Shown here: piece after piece, positions 28,370-47,518 of the stretch
Numbering within the stretch: the first letter of the stretch is position 1
Layout: each line of letters opens with the position of its first letter
Assembly (NCBI RefSeq): GCF_002109495.1
Contig: NZ_LVJN01000021.1
Coordinates: 434,001 to 498,000 of the forward strand
Length of the DNA: 64,000 nt
Source of the DNA: Magnetofaba australis IT-1
GTDB taxonomy: Bacteria > Pseudomonadota > Magnetococcia > Magnetococcales > Magnetococcaceae
Direction: 5' to 3'
Made by a program: the position numbers and the translations under genes
The notes under the pieces: generated by a model
The model's database searches: none
The model's input: the letters and a program-made list of their open reading frames with translations, nothing else
Told to the model about the DNA's origin: nothing

Positions 28370-28690
28370 GTCACTGAATTGAATCCCGCCCGCAAACACT
28401 TTTTGACTTTCCCAAGCTTCGAGTTTTAGTGCAGTTCGCCGTCCTGCGGACGACGGCGCTTCGCGCCTGCTTACCTGCCGTTTCCCCGACGGCCTCCTTG
28501 CTGGCTCGTCCTTCCCAGCCACCCCCTAACTCCGTGCTGGCCCCGCCTCTGTTCAGTGGGGAAACGGCTAAAGACTACTGACAAAGACAACACCGTGGGC
28601 GCCGCCCACACCCGCTGGGGGCAGCGGCCCCCAGACCCCGCCGCCGACCAGTCGGCGGCCAATAGTCAGCGCTAGCATCAAGTCCATCAC
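28370..28690 (+). repeat. Right arm of the long inverted repeat (type C repeat plus part of a type A repeat)
   Basis: It starts GTCACTGAATTGAATCCCGCC and runs through GCCGTCCTGCGGACGACGGC, GGCGCTTCGCGCC, a GTTTCCCC segment and the A-type palindromes GTGGGCGCCGCCCAC, CTGGGGGCAGCGGCCCCCAG and GCCGCCGACCAGTCGGCGGC. It is inverted relative to 26424-26730. Small hairpin stems differ between the arms but keep pairing (GGCCC/GGGCC against GGCGC/GCGCC). Confidence 0.75.
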
Positions 28691-28710
28691 GCACACACTA
28701 GGCGCCTCTC

Positions 28711-28748
28711 CCAAACAAAACAGCGCCCATCCAAATGGATGGGCGCTG
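28711..28748 (-). terminator. Intrinsic terminator of pnp
   Basis: A 12-base perfect stem CAGCGCCCATCC/GGATGGGCGCTG (28721-28748) with a 4-base loop is followed on the minus strand by TTTTGTTTGG. Confidence 0.9.
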
Positions 28749-28778
28749 CTGTGTCACAACCCTCTAGAACGCGGCCAA

Positions 28779-30890
<2,112 letters not shown>

Positions 30891-31036
30891 TAGGATGCCT
30901 TATCCGAAGCTGAAAGTTGCCTTTGGCGAGCGGGCGCGCCATTCACCGCAGCGTTTGCGAGAAACGTACGGGAACGGCGCGCCGCCGCAAAATTGGCCCG
31001 CCAAAGCCCCCTTGGCCCCGGCGGCATGTGGGAAGA

Positions 31037-31306
31037 CTATTTGCGCAGGTTCAAGCGCTTGATCAGCTCCAGATAGCGACCCTTCTCCTGTTTCTGCACG
31101 TAGGCCAGGAGACGACGACGCTGACCCACCATTTTTAGCAGGCCACGACGGGAGTGGTGATCTTTTTTGTGATCGCGAAAGTGTTCGGTCAGGTTATTGA
31201 TGCGCTCGGTCAGAATCGCCACCTGCACCTCGGGGGAGCCGGTATCGCCCTCTTTGGCGCCAAACTCCTTGATCAATTCCGCTTTCCGTTCCTGAGAAAT
31301 CGACAT
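31037..31306 (-). CDS. rpsO: Ribosomal protein uS15
   Basis: 89 residues, the standard size. Motifs [17 protein letters not shown] and [19 protein letters not shown] are those of S15, which binds the central domain of 16S rRNA. The ATG at 31306 has a strong AAGGAG. It lies between truB and pnp as in most proteobacteria. Confidence 0.98.
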   Translation of the reverse strand: MSISQERKAELIKEFGAKEGDTGSPEVQVAILTERINNLTEHFRDHKKDHHSRRGLLKMVGQRRRLLAYVQKQEKGRYLELIKRLNLRK

Positions 31307-31362
31307 CGGGATTCTCCTTCATATATGAGTGATGGATAAACGCCCGCATCGTCCCTCAATGC

Positions 31363-32310
31363 TCAGTCAAACAGGTTGAAACGCCGTTTGCTCACCAGCT
31401 TGCGCCGCCCTTGCGGGTCGCGCTCGCCGAGTTCGCCCACCGCCCCAAAGCGTCCCTCCGGGTCCAGCAGCCGAACCGCGCCATCCGGCGCGTTTACATC
31501 GTCCAACCAGATTGTCTGACCATTGCTGATCCGACGCCAAGCGTCCCCCGTCAATCGCAGCGCCGGGATGTCGTCCAGCACCCGATCCACGGGGAGTAGA
31601 AAATCAAACGACGCCGCATCGCCCGCAGCGGCCTGGTCATCCACCAAGGCTTGCAGTTGATCCAGCGTCACGGCTTCATCCAAGCTGAAGCCGAAAGTGC
31701 GGGTGCGCAGCAGCGCAGTCAAATGCGCAAAGCACCCTAAACGGCGACCCATATCCCGCGCCAGCGCGCGCATATAGGTCCCTTTGCCGCATTCTACGTT
31801 GATGACCGCCGCATTGCCCGTAAATTCGACCAGTTCGATGGAATGAATGGTCACGCTGCGGGCGGGCATCTCCACGGTTTCGCCCCGATGCGCCTTTTTG
31901 TAGGCGCGTTCGCCATCGATGCGGATGGCCGAATGGGCGGGCGGAACCTGTTCTATTTCGCCAATAAACTCCGGCAGAATCGCTTTTAACGCCGCCTCAT
32001 CGGGCCGCTTGTCAGAGTGCTCAATCACCACTCCGGTGTTGTCGCCGCTGTCGGTCTCGGCGCCCAACGCCAACGTGCAGCGATACGCCTTATCCCCCTC
32101 CAGCACCAGACCCAGGGTCTTGGTCGCCTCCCCCAGCGCCACCGGCAGCAGCCCTTCGGCAAACGGGTCCAACGTGCCGCCGTGCCCGGCCTTCTGCGCA
32201 TTTAGAATGCGCTTGACCCGATTCACCACGCCGGTGGCGGTCAAACCGGGCGCTTTGTGAATCGCCAACCAACCGTGCAGAGGGCGTCCGCGCTTATTGG
32301 CTCGCCCCAT
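31363..32310 (-). CDS. truB: tRNA pseudouridine-55 synthase
   Basis: 315 residues. It makes pseudouridine 55 in the T-arm of tRNAs. The catalytic Asp lies in GGTLDPFAEGLLPVALGEAT. The N-terminus GWLAIHKAPGLTATGVVNRV is typical, and a PUA-like C-terminal part follows. The ATG overlaps the rbfA stop by one base (TAATG), so the two are coupled. Confidence 0.97.
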   Translation of the reverse strand: MGRANKRGRPLHGWLAIHKAPGLTATGVVNRVKRILNAQKAGHGGTLDPFAEGLLPVALGEATKTLGLVLEGDKAYRCTLALGAETDSGDNTGVVIEHSDKRPDEAALKAILPEFIGEIEQVPPAHSAIRIDGERAYKKAHRGETVEMPARSVTIHSIELVEFTGNAAVINVECGKGTYMRALARDMGRRLGCFAHLTALLRTRTFGFSLDEAVTLDQLQALVDDQAAAGDAASFDFLLPVDRVLDDIPALRLTGDAWRRISNGQTIWLDDVNAPDGAVRLLDPEGRFGAVGELGERDPQGRRKLVSKRRFNLFD

Positions 32311-32696
32311 TAGGGCGTTCCCTCCGGCTCCTCGGACTCCTCATCCTCGGCGGGGGGAATCTCCAGATCGCGCAACACCTGATCCATGTGAGCGCCATAC
32401 TCCACCGCTTCGTCGCGGGTGAACAGCAACTCCGGCGTATGACGCAACTGCAAGCGTTTGGCCAACGTATTGCGGATGTAGCCAGCGGCGCGGGTGAGGG
32501 CTTTGATCACCTCGTCTTTGTCGGCCTCGCCGTAGACGTCCACAAACAGCCGGGCGTGGCGCAGATCGCGGCTCACGCGCACCTCGGTAATCGCCACCAG
32601 CGGACCAATGCGCGGATCCTTGATCTCGCCGCGATTGAGCATGCTGGCAATCTCCTGATGAATCAGGGCGCCGACTTTTTCCGTGCGTATGCTCAT
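32310..32696 (-). CDS. rbfA: Ribosome-binding factor A
   Basis: 128 residues from the ATG at 32696 (MSIRTEKVGALIHQEIASML); an open frame reaching 32795 runs into a hairpin array and is rejected. RbfA is a KH-type protein that helps mature the 30S subunit; DPRIGPLVAITEVRVSRDLR is its signature. The C-terminus is acidic. The gene is coupled to truB. Confidence 0.95.
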   Translation of the reverse strand: MSIRTEKVGALIHQEIASMLNRGEIKDPRIGPLVAITEVRVSRDLRHARLFVDVYGEADKDEVIKALTRAAGYIRNTLAKRLQLRHTPELLFTRDEAVEYGAHMDQVLRDLEIPPAEDEESEEPEGTP

Positions 32697-32747
32697 AGGG
32701 TCAAGGCACTGAGAGAGTGCGTATTTTCTCTGAGAAGATTGAAGATG

Positions 32748-32840
32748 TTGGGGCTTCGCCCCAAACCCCGCCAGGGCGCCGCCCTGGACCCGCACGGGCT
32801 CTGCCCGTGACCCGCCAGGAGGGACGCCCTCCTGGACCTC
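32748..32840 (-). repeat. Type B hairpin array (four palindromes)
   Basis: Read on the minus strand: CCAGGAGGGCGTCCCTCCTGG, CACGGGCAGAGCCCGTG, CCAGGGCGGCGCCCTGG and TTGGGGCGAAGCCCCAA, joined by CGGGT, CGGGT and CGGGGT. The array lies inside the nusA-infB-rbfA-truB operon, between the DUF503 gene and rbfA. Confidence 0.85.
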
Positions 32841-32883
32841 GGTGAGTTTACACAGCGCTTAACTGATACAGTTGGCGCTTTTA

Positions 32884-33171
32884 TTACAGGATTTCGGTCT
32901 GATAGTCCGCCACCTGTACGCGGCCATCGTTTTCAATCTCATCCAGAATCTTCTGCAAACGCCGCTGCAGCGCCGCCGGCTCATTGCCCGCCACCACCAC
33001 GCCAATGCCCGCCAGATCCCATAGGTCCTGGTGCGAAACCTCCGCCACGGAAGCCTGATGGGTTTGTCGGATCTTGTGCAGGAGACTCTTGATCACGCCG
33101 CGCTTGGCCTTGAGCGAATGCACGCCGTGCAGCTCCAACAAGGTCTCCAGCACGCCGATGCGCAGAGTCAT
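32884..33171 (-). CDS. DUF503 (YlxP-like) family protein
   Basis: 95 residues, the usual size for the family: MTLRIGVLETLLELHGVHSL, KAKRGVIKSLLHKIRQ, VAGNEPAALQRRLQKILDEI. YlxP-like proteins are often found between infB and rbfA, as here, and are thought to take part in ribosome function, but the exact role is not known. About 60 bases separate it from infB, and a hairpin array follows it. Confidence 0.88.
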   Translation of the reverse strand: MTLRIGVLETLLELHGVHSLKAKRGVIKSLLHKIRQTHQASVAEVSHQDLWDLAGIGVVVAGNEPAALQRRLQKILDEIENDGRVQVADYQTEIL

Positions 33172-33234
33172 GACGGGTCGCTTTGCGGGGAGTCCAACCG
33201 CCCCCGCTCCTGTGCAAGAGCGGGGGCCGCAGGA

Positions 33235-36036
<2,802 letters not shown>

Positions 36037-36831
36037 GACAGCTTCTCCGCAATTCCCGTTACATCATCCTGTGGCGTCGATATCCGCCAAATGCGGATCG
36101 ATCACGCCGTTTCCATCGTAATCGCCAGTCAGACCGCTTAGTCAGTCTCTGGCAAGGAGGCCTCGGAGCGGGGCGCCTGCAGCGCCGCCTCCACCGCCTC
36201 ATCATCCAAAACCGCGCCGACTCCGCTAAACAGAATCCAGCGCGTGACGTCGGCTTCAATCCGCCGCGCCGGACCTGCGCCTATCACCGCGATCACCGCC
36301 ACTTCGGCGCGTCCGCAGGCGGCGCCGACGGTGAGTCGGTCCGACGCCTCCAGGCGTATGCTCTGTGGCCAGTGGCGCACTAGGCGCAGCCACTTTTCGC
36401 GCGTATGCCGCGCGGTGTCGGCAGCCAGCAGGGTCAACACCGGCTGCGTCGGAGAGGACGCGGTGAGCGCCTCCTCCAACTCCCGTAATCCCAAGCGCAG
36501 CGCCCCGGCCCGTTTGGCCAGACCGACGCCATCGCTCAAACGCCGCAGCAGCGCTGTCTCCAGCCGCGTCAGCAACTCTTCGGCGGTGGGCGTCTGCAGC
36601 TCCACCCCCGGCGCCAGCAGTTTGGCGAACAGCCCGCGTCGTTTCAGCAGCGCGGTGATGTTGGCCCGCGTGGGCAGGACGTGAATTCCGCGTCCGGGGA
36701 GCTTGCCGTTCAGATCTTCGGTCAAACGACCGACCGGATCCACCACAAAGCGCAGCAAGCGTCCCTGCGGATGGCGCTCCCGGGTCACCGCGCATTGGCG
36801 CAGCGGCCCGTCAATCGACTCCGTGTGCGCC

Positions 36832-38370
<1,539 letters not shown>

Positions 38371-38399
38371 GGACGGCAACCGCTCATTATCAACACTAC

Positions 38400-38921
38400 T
38401 CAGTCATCAAAAGCCAGCCGGGCCTTGGCGATCAGGTCCAGCGGCGCCCGTATGCAGCGATCCCCCTCGCGGATCAATACTGCGTCCCCCTCCAGCCCGG
38501 CGAGCACGCCGCGCAGTTTGCGCCGGGGTCCATCCTCCAAATCCAGGGGACGGTAGAAGCGCAGCTCCGCCAATTGTCCGGCGAAGCGTTCATAATCGGT
38601 CCGCTTCTTCAGCGGCCTCTCAATGCCCGGGGAGGAGACCTCCAACTGATAGGCATGGGGAATCAGATCTTTAACATCCAGCAGCCCGGCCAGCATGCGG
38701 CTGACTTCAGCGCACTCATCCAGCGTCACGCCGGTGAGTTTGCGGCCATCGGCGTTGACGGGGGCGTCCTGCGGCGGTTCGACGCTAGGCGCGCGGTCGA
38801 TGAATACGCGCACGATCCACTGACGTCCTTCACGACGGTGCTCCATGTCCACCAGTTCGCACTGATTCAACTCGGCGGCCTCTTCGGCCAGTTCCCAGAG
38901 TTGCGCCGCAAGATCGGACAT
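38400..38921 (-). CDS. rimP: Ribosome maturation factor RimP
   Basis: 173 residues, slightly longer than average. The N-terminal domain ([54 protein letters not shown]) is followed by the SH3-like C-terminal domain. It helps assemble the 30S subunit. It is the first gene of the rimP-nusA-ylxR-infB-DUF503-rbfA-truB-rpsO-pnp run; the operon promoter should lie in 38922-39010. Confidence 0.96.
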   Translation of the reverse strand: MSDLAAQLWELAEEAAELNQCELVDMEHRREGRQWIVRVFIDRAPSVEPPQDAPVNADGRKLTGVTLDECAEVSRMLAGLLDVKDLIPHAYQLEVSSPGIERPLKKRTDYERFAGQLAELRFYRPLDLEDGPRRKLRGVLAGLEGDAVLIREGDRCIRAPLDLIAKARLAFDD

Positions 38922-39013
38922 GATGGGTCGAGCACCTTCTCAAATCGTGAAGATAATTTCTGTGAAATCAACACTTTGCGCATCATCTACGCGGGTCCCG
39001 CTTTGCCGCGCAG

Positions 39014-39043
39014 AAATAAAAAAAAGCCGGCGTAGCCGACTTT
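39014..39043 (-). terminator. Intrinsic terminator of the ftsB-like gene
   Basis: The stem AAAGTCGGC-TAC-GCCGGCTTT (39023-39043) is followed on the minus strand by a run of T (TTTTTATTTC). It separates the ftsB-like gene from the rimP operon. Confidence 0.88.
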
Positions 39044-39141
39044 GTCCCAATTCTGCCTAAGAATGCGGAACGCAACGCTCCCGAGGGAACGCACGGGCCA
39101 CTATAAGGAATTTTCGCCTCAATGCAAGGAGATTCTCATAA

Positions 39142-39522
39142 TTACGGGCGGGTTTGGGTCGCCGCGTCATTGGGCGACTGGCTGACGTGGGCGACGCCGG
39201 TTTGAGTGGGATCGACGAAAATGATCTCATCCTTATAGGCGTAACCCAGTTGGCGGCGCGCCACCTCCTCCAAAATCAGCGGGTCGGCGTCGGCCAGACG
39301 GATCTCGCGCTTGAGGCGGTGGATGCGCTCCTCAATCACCAGGATGCGCTCCTCCATGTGCTGCAACTGGCGGTCGGTATGGCGCCAGCGCACCAGACCT
39401 TGATCACCGAACCACAGCACATACTGCGCGCCAACGATGGCCACCAGCAGGGAGAGAATGAGGATCAACCCGCCGGAGAGCGGCGAGGCGGATTCGGAGG
39501 CGTTGGCGGCAGCGTCGTTCAT
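39142..39522 (-). CDS. FtsB/DivIC-type septum formation protein
   Basis: 126 residues from the ATG at 39522, which has AAGGAAA upstream. One membrane segment (residues 18-40, [20 protein letters not shown]) precedes a short coiled coil ([20 protein letters not shown]) and the family motif [20 protein letters not shown]. FtsB-type proteins join FtsL and FtsQ in the divisome with the bulk of the protein in the periplasm. The symbol is left blank because FtsB and FtsL-like proteins are hard to tell apart here. It is divergent from pyrE. Confidence 0.82.
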   Translation of the reverse strand: MNDAAANASESASPLSGGLILILSLLVAIVGAQYVLWFGDQGLVRWRHTDRQLQHMEERILVIEERIHRLKREIRLADADPLILEEVARRQLGYAYKDEIIFVDPTQTGVAHVSQSPNDAATQTRP

Positions 39523-39705
39523 GGGCTCGGTTTCCTTACCTGCGCAGCGGCCTGTCTGCAGGCGCGCATACGGCATCGGCTGGCGAAAAGGTTGTTCCGC
39601 GCGTCGAATGGCGGCATTCTGGCCGCTTCATTTACCTATCATATCGACGCGCGCGGGAACAGGGAGTCCGATGCGCGCGCCGTTTTCACAGGAGTCGATT
39701 GCCCC

Positions 39706-40359
39706 ATGAGCCGCGAGTCCGCACAGGCGTTTTTGCGCTTTGCCCTGCAAACCGAGGTGTTGCGTTTTGGCCAGTTCACCACCAAGGCTGGTCGCAACAG
39801 CCCCTACTTCTTCAACGCCGGGCTGTTCAACAGCGGCGCCGCATTGGCCCAACTCTCCGGCTACTACGCGCAGACCATTGTGGATGCTGCGCCCGCCTTT
39901 GACGTGCTGTTCGGCCCCGCCTACAAGGGCATCCCCCTGGCCGCCGGAACCGCCATGGCGTTGGCTGAGCGGCACAATCGTCCCACGCCGTTCGCCTTCA
40001 ATCGCAAAGAGGCCAAGGATCATGGCGAAGGCGGAACCCTGGTGGGCGCGCCGCTCACCGGCGATGTGCTGGTGATCGACGATGTGATCAGCGCCGGCAC
40101 TTCGGTGCGCGAATCGGTGGCGCTGATCGAACAGGCCGGCGCGCGTTTGGCCGGGGTGTTGGTGGCCCTCGACCGTCAGGAGCGCGGCAAGGGCGAGCTC
40201 TCCGCCATTCAGGAGGTGGAGGCCACCCTCAAGGTTCCAGTGATCGCCATCGCCACCCTGGCTGATCTCATCGATATGCTGCGTAATGATCCCGAATTGG
40301 CGGCGCATCTGCCCGCCATTGAGGCGTATCGCGATCAGTACGGCGTGTTCCCCGCCTAA
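39706..40359 (+). CDS. pyrE: Orotate phosphoribosyltransferase
   Basis: 217 residues from the ATG at 39706, with AGGAG 11 bases upstream; a longer open frame from 39154 overlaps the ftsB-like gene and is rejected. The PRPP-binding motif is [14 protein letters not shown], and [16 protein letters not shown] and [10 protein letters not shown] are typical of PyrE. It joins orotate to PRPP to make OMP in pyrimidine synthesis. Two type A repeats follow. Confidence 0.97.
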   Translation: MSRESAQAFLRFALQTEVLRFGQFTTKAGRNSPYFFNAGLFNSGAALAQLSGYYAQTIVDAAPAFDVLFGPAYKGIPLAAGTAMALAERHNRPTPFAFNRKEAKDHGEGGTLVGAPLTGDVLVIDDVISAGTSVRESVALIEQAGARLAGVLVALDRQERGKGELSAIQEVEATLKVPVIAIATLADLIDMLRNDPELAAHLPAIEAYRDQYGVFPA

Positions 40360-40400
40360 GAGCGTCACGGGAAACCAGAATCAGACATTGACGGGTCAAT

Positions 40401-40580
40401 GGAAGATATCGAGGGCTCCGCCCTCGAGCTCCCAAGATCAACAGCCACACCGTGGGGCTCTGCCCCACACCCCGCTTAAGGGGCGCGGCCCCTTAAGAAT
40501 CCCGCCGCCGACCAGTCGGCGGCCAATAGTCAGCGCAAGCTCAATCTGCATCACGCAAACATTTTTACTCCGCGCGATTT
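40401..40580 (+). repeat. Type A hairpin repeat (copy A5)
   Basis: The four palindromes are GAGGGCTCCGCCCTC, GTGGGGCTCTGCCCCAC, CTTAAGGGGCGCGGCCCCTTAAG and GCCGCCGACCAGTCGGCGGC. The third differs from the usual CTGGGGG form on both arms together, and ends in CTTAAG. Confidence 0.88.
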
Positions 40581-40588
40581 TAAAGCAT

Positions 40589-40770
40589 TAAGATATCGAG
40601 GGCTTTGCCCTCGAGCTCCCAACCGCCACACCGTGGGCGCTGCCCACACCCGCTTAAGGGGCACAGCCCCTTAAGAATCCCGCCGCCGACCAGTCGGCGG
40701 CCAATAATCAGCGCACGCTCAAGCTGCGTCACGCAAACAGTGGTCGTTCCGCGCCGTTTTAGTTTTGCAA
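40589..40770 (+). repeat. Type A hairpin repeat (copy A6)
   Basis: It directly follows A5, with GAGGGCTTTGCCCTC, GTGGGCGCTGCCCAC, CTTAAGGGGCACAGCCCCTTAAG and GCCGCCGACCAGTCGGCGGC. It shares the CTTAAG third hairpin with A5 and with A9. Confidence 0.88.
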
Positions 40771-40796
40771 TACTCGGGCGCTGGTCCCGTTACGCA

Positions 40797-40842
40797 GTAA
40801 CGCAAACGCCCCAGCCTGGAGAGGCCGGGGCGTTTGCGTTAC
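40797..40842. other. Long palindrome downstream of a small secreted-protein gene
   Basis: GTAACGCAAACGCCCC pairs with GGGGCGTTTGCGTTAC, with a small inner hairpin GCCTGGAGAGGC. There is no T run on either side, so whether it terminates transcription is uncertain. Confidence 0.55.
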
Positions 40843-40858
40843 CGAATCCTGGGCGCGC

Positions 40859-41359
40859 TTATTTGCAGCGACGCAGCTCTTTCACCGCTTTGGAGCTCCC
40901 CTTCAGGGAGATATCAAAGCTGTAATCCTTGGCGCCGTTGTTAAACGTAACGCGCATTTTGTTCTTGCGCTTGACGTTGTCCAACAGATTGTTGGTGTCT
41001 TCCAGATACTGCCAACGCCAATCGGCATCCATCCCCGCCAAGCCGTTGGCAAAGGGGATATCGCGCGCCGCTTCGTCATCAAACGCAATCTTCACGCTCT
41101 CACGGGCCAGTCCGATGCGTTTGCGCTCGGTGAACAGCTCGCCGTAGTAATCACGGGACTCAAACAGCGCCAGATAGGCCGCCACCTGACCATCCAACTC
41201 CATGGAGACCTCCAGCTTGCAGATCTCCTTGTTTTTGTCATCCGTGGTCACCTTACGCACGGCAAACGCGCCGCTCTCATAAATCACTTTGGCCGCCTGC
41301 GCAGTGTGAGCGATGGGAAAAGTCAACGCCGCCAATAGCGCAATGGTCGTAAATCGCAT
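40859..41359 (-). CDS. Small exported protein of unknown function
   Basis: 166 residues. A clear signal peptide (MRFTTIALLAALTFPIAHTA, cleaved near AQAA) leads to a mature part with mixed charge. It contains a Cys near residue 49 (KEICKLEVSMELDGQ) and one at the C-terminus (RRCK) that could form a disulfide. I do not recognise the family. It is divergent from metH, with a 139-base shared upstream region. Confidence 0.7.
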   Translation of the reverse strand: MRFTTIALLAALTFPIAHTAQAAKVIYESGAFAVRKVTTDDKNKEICKLEVSMELDGQVAAYLALFESRDYYGELFTERKRIGLARESVKIAFDDEAARDIPFANGLAGMDADWRWQYLEDTNNLLDNVKRKNKMRVTFNNGAKDYSFDISLKGSSKAVKELRRCK

Positions 41360-41498
41360 AACCTACTCTCCTTTGAGACTCCCGAATCGTCGTTCCATCT
41401 GAATTGCCGCGCTTGCAATCGGCGTTGACCTGTTTGGATCGGATCATGACAAACGCCGTGGAGTCATCGTCAATAACCCGAACTCTCCACAGTCCGCC

Positions 41499-45185
<3,687 letters not shown>

Positions 45186-45188
45186 TTG

Positions 45189-45410
45189 AGCGTTGGTTAT
45201 TTGAATGAACATTGGGGAAAGGGAAGATATTGAGGGCTGCGCCCTCAAACTCCCCTGAAAATCCAGAGCCAAACCGTGGGCGCTGCCCACACCCGCTGGG
45301 GGCGCAGCCCCCAGACCCCGCCGCCGACTAGTCGGCGGCCAACTAGACAACGCTAGCTCCACCTGCGTCACGCAAACATTGGCCGTTTTGTGCAGTTTTG
45401 GTTTCGCACA
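45189..45410 (+). repeat. Type A hairpin repeat (copy A7)
   Basis: The head GCGTTGGTTATTTGAATGAAC and the palindromes GAGGGCTGCGCCCTC, GTGGGCGCTGCCCAC, CTGGGGGCGCAGCCCCCAG and GCCGCCGACTAGTCGGCGGC are followed by the TCACGCAAACATTGGCCGTTTTGTGCAG tail. It fills the gap between metH and speB. Confidence 0.85.
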
Positions 45411-45416
45411 GCGAGA

Positions 45417-46307
45417 TTACAGCGCCAAGCCTAAAATCCGATACAGCAGACGCGCGCAGAGGAAGTCCGGCGCATGCAGGCCCGGAATCGGGGCCAGCTC
45501 GTTGATATCGCAGCCGATGATTTGACGCGAGGCGCACACCCGATCCAGCACGTCATTGACCGTGTACCAATCCAATCCACCCGGCTCCGGGGTGCCGGTG
45601 GCGGGCATGATGGCCGGGTCCATGGCGTCCACATCGAAGGTGATATAGACCTTACTCCCCAGCAGCGCCGTCAGTTCATCCAGCCACGCCCCCTGCCCGG
45701 TTTTGTTCCAGCGCTGAATATCCTTGGCCCAGAAGATCCGTTCGGAGAGGCCACGCCAGGTCAGGTGCTTCTTCTCAAACGCGCTCAAAGAGCGAATTCC
45801 CACCGAGACGAACGGGATCCCCATGTCGTACACCTGCCGCATGACGCAGGCGTGGGAGAGCGGGTTACCGTCATACTCCTCGCGCATGTCGGCGTGGGCG
45901 TCGAACTGCAGCACGGTGAATTGATCACCGTACTTCTCCCAATAGGCGCGCAGCACGCCAATAGAGATGGAGTGATCGCCGCCCAGAGTGGCCAGGAAGC
46001 GTTCGGCGTCCACATGGGGTTTGGCCGCCAGTCGCACCTGTTCAGCCAGCTCTTCGGAGTTGAGCCCGGCCACATCCAATGGCGGCAGAGTGTGGACGTT
46101 GAGATTGCGAATGGTCTCCTTGTTCAGCGTCTCATCGTACAGCTCCACCTGGGTGGAGGCTTCCAGAATCGCCGATGGCCCATTGGCCGCGCCGCCGCCA
46201 TAGCTGACCGCGCCTTCATAGGGCACGGAGAGAATGGCCACATCGGCCTTCTCCAAAGAGGCGTTGGCTTCGCCTAAGAATGGCGTCACAGTAACGGTAT
46301 CAGACAT
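45417..46307 (-). CDS. speB: Agmatinase (ureohydrolase family)
   Basis: 296 residues from the ATG at 46307; a longer frame to 46520 reads through a repeat and is rejected. The binuclear-manganese ligands are in GGDHSIS, DAHADMREEYDG and DVDAMDPAIMP. It splits agmatine into putrescine and urea. A guanidinobutyrase or other ureohydrolase cannot be excluded from sequence alone. It converges with metH across repeat A7 and follows two repeats upstream. Confidence 0.85.
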   Translation of the reverse strand: MSDTVTVTPFLGEANASLEKADVAILSVPYEGAVSYGGGAANGPSAILEASTQVELYDETLNKETIRNLNVHTLPPLDVAGLNSEELAEQVRLAAKPHVDAERFLATLGGDHSISIGVLRAYWEKYGDQFTVLQFDAHADMREEYDGNPLSHACVMRQVYDMGIPFVSVGIRSLSAFEKKHLTWRGLSERIFWAKDIQRWNKTGQGAWLDELTALLGSKVYITFDVDAMDPAIMPATGTPEPGGLDWYTVNDVLDRVCASRQIIGCDINELAPIPGLHAPDFLCARLLYRILGLAL

Positions 46308-46318
46308 GGCAACGTCTC

Positions 46319-46537
46319 TATAGTCGTTAGCATTCAGACAGTGGGGCGCTTTAAGATATCGAAGGCGTTGCCCTCGAGCTCCCAAGATCAACAACCACAC
46401 CGTGGGCTCCGCCCACACCCGCTGGGGTCGCGGACCCCAGGCCCCGCCGCCGACCAGTCGGCGGCACATAGTCAGCGTTAGCCGGGTCTGCATCACGCAA
46501 ACATTGGCCGTTCTGTGCAATTTTTATATCAAGTATA
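46319..46537 (+). repeat. Type A hairpin repeat (copy A8) with recognisable left end
   Basis: The left end TATAGTCGTTAGCATTCAG resembles the ends of A9 and A13. The palindromes are GTGGGCTCCGCCCAC, CTGGGGTCGCGGACCCCAG and GCCGCCGACCAGTCGGCGGC. The first, CGAAGGCGTTGCCCTCG, is imperfect. The other end is ...ATATCAAGTATA. Confidence 0.82.
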
Positions 46538-46589
46538 GAAAAAGACTCAATAAACCAATCTCCGCTTGCGCACGGAGTAAAACTCACGA

Positions 46590-46681
46590 GGGTCCAGGGA
46601 AATCATTTCCCTGGCGGGTCGAGGGCGGCGCCCTCGTGGGTCCAGGGCAAAGCCCTGGTGGGGTCTGGGGCGAAGCCCCAG
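46590..46681 (+). repeat. Type B hairpin array (four palindromes)
   Basis: In order: CCAGGGAAATCATTTCCCTGG, CGAGGGCGGCGCCCTCG, CCAGGGCAAAGCCCTGG and CTGGGGCGAAGCCCCAG, with linkers CGGGT, TGGGT and TGGGGT and the TCTCTTTCATC tail. The middle two are in swapped order compared with the array at 6026-6120. It is downstream of fliP. Confidence 0.88.
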
Positions 46682-46732
46682 TCTCTTTCATCTTAAAATA
46701 TATTCGCTTTAGAAAAAGAGTACCGTTATGCG

Positions 46733-47518
46733 CTAACGGAATGATTGGACCACGGAGCCCACCACTAGGGCCCAGCCGTCCACCAGCACGAAGAGGATCA
46801 GCTTGATGGGCATGGAGATCACCAGCGGCGGCAGCATCATCATACCCATGGACATGACCACCGAGGCCACCACCATATCCACGATGAGGAAGGGCAGATA
46901 GATCATAAAACCGATCTGGAAGGCGGTTTTGAGCTCCGAGATCATGAATGCGGGGACAACCACGCGCAGGGGAATCTCCTGCGGAGTGGCGACATTGTCC
47001 ACCCCGGCCAGACGCATGAACAGGCCCAGGTCGGTATCGCGGGTTTGCCGCAACATGAAGTCGCGCACCGGCACCACGGCGTTGTTCCACGCGGCCTCTG
47101 CATCGATGGTTTTGTCGATCACATAGGGCTTGAGCGCGGTATCCCACACGGCGTCGAATACCGGACCCATCACAAAGAAGGTGACGAAGATGGCCAGGGC
47201 GATGAGCACCTGGTTGGGCGGCTGCCCCTGCAAGCCCATGGCTTGACGCACAAACGACATCACCACAATCACCCGGGTGAACGAGGTGACCATGATGAGC
47301 AGACCCGGCGCCAATGAGAACAGCGTCATCAGCGCCAGAATCTGCAGCAGAATACTGACTTGCTCGGGATCGGCGTCGCCGGTGACCTGACCGGTGTTAA
47401 AGGTCAGGCCAGGCAGTTGCACATCGGCGGCCAGGGCCAGTTCGGGAACCAGCCACAGCAGCGCGGCAAACAGGGGAAACAGAATGGAGGCGATGCGAAA
47501 ATCGCGACGCTGAGTCAG
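46733..47518 (-). CDS. fliP: Flagellar export protein FliP
   Basis: 261 residues if translation begins at the CTG at 47518 that overlaps the fliO stop (CTGA). No ATG, GTG or TTG lies between the fliO stop and the signal-like segment FRIASILFPLFAALLWLVPE, so the start codon is unusual or the start lies elsewhere. The body is clear: LPGLTFN near the mature N-terminus, LTLFSLAPGLLIMVTSFTRV-type membrane core and the closing LPPLVISMPIKLILFVLVDG. FliP is a membrane subunit of the flagellar type III export gate. fliQ and fliR do not follow it; a hairpin array and speB do. Confidence 0.93.
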   Translation of the reverse strand: MTQRRDFRIASILFPLFAALLWLVPELALAADVQLPGLTFNTGQVTGDADPEQVSILLQILALMTLFSLAPGLLIMVTSFTRVIVVMSFVRQAMGLQGQPPNQVLIALAIFVTFFVMGPVFDAVWDTALKPYVIDKTIDAEAAWNNAVVPVRDFMLRQTRDTDLGLFMRLAGVDNVATPQEIPLRVVVPAFMISELKTAFQIGFMIYLPFLIVDMVVASVVMSMGMMMLPPLVISMPIKLILFVLVDGWALVVGSVVQSFR

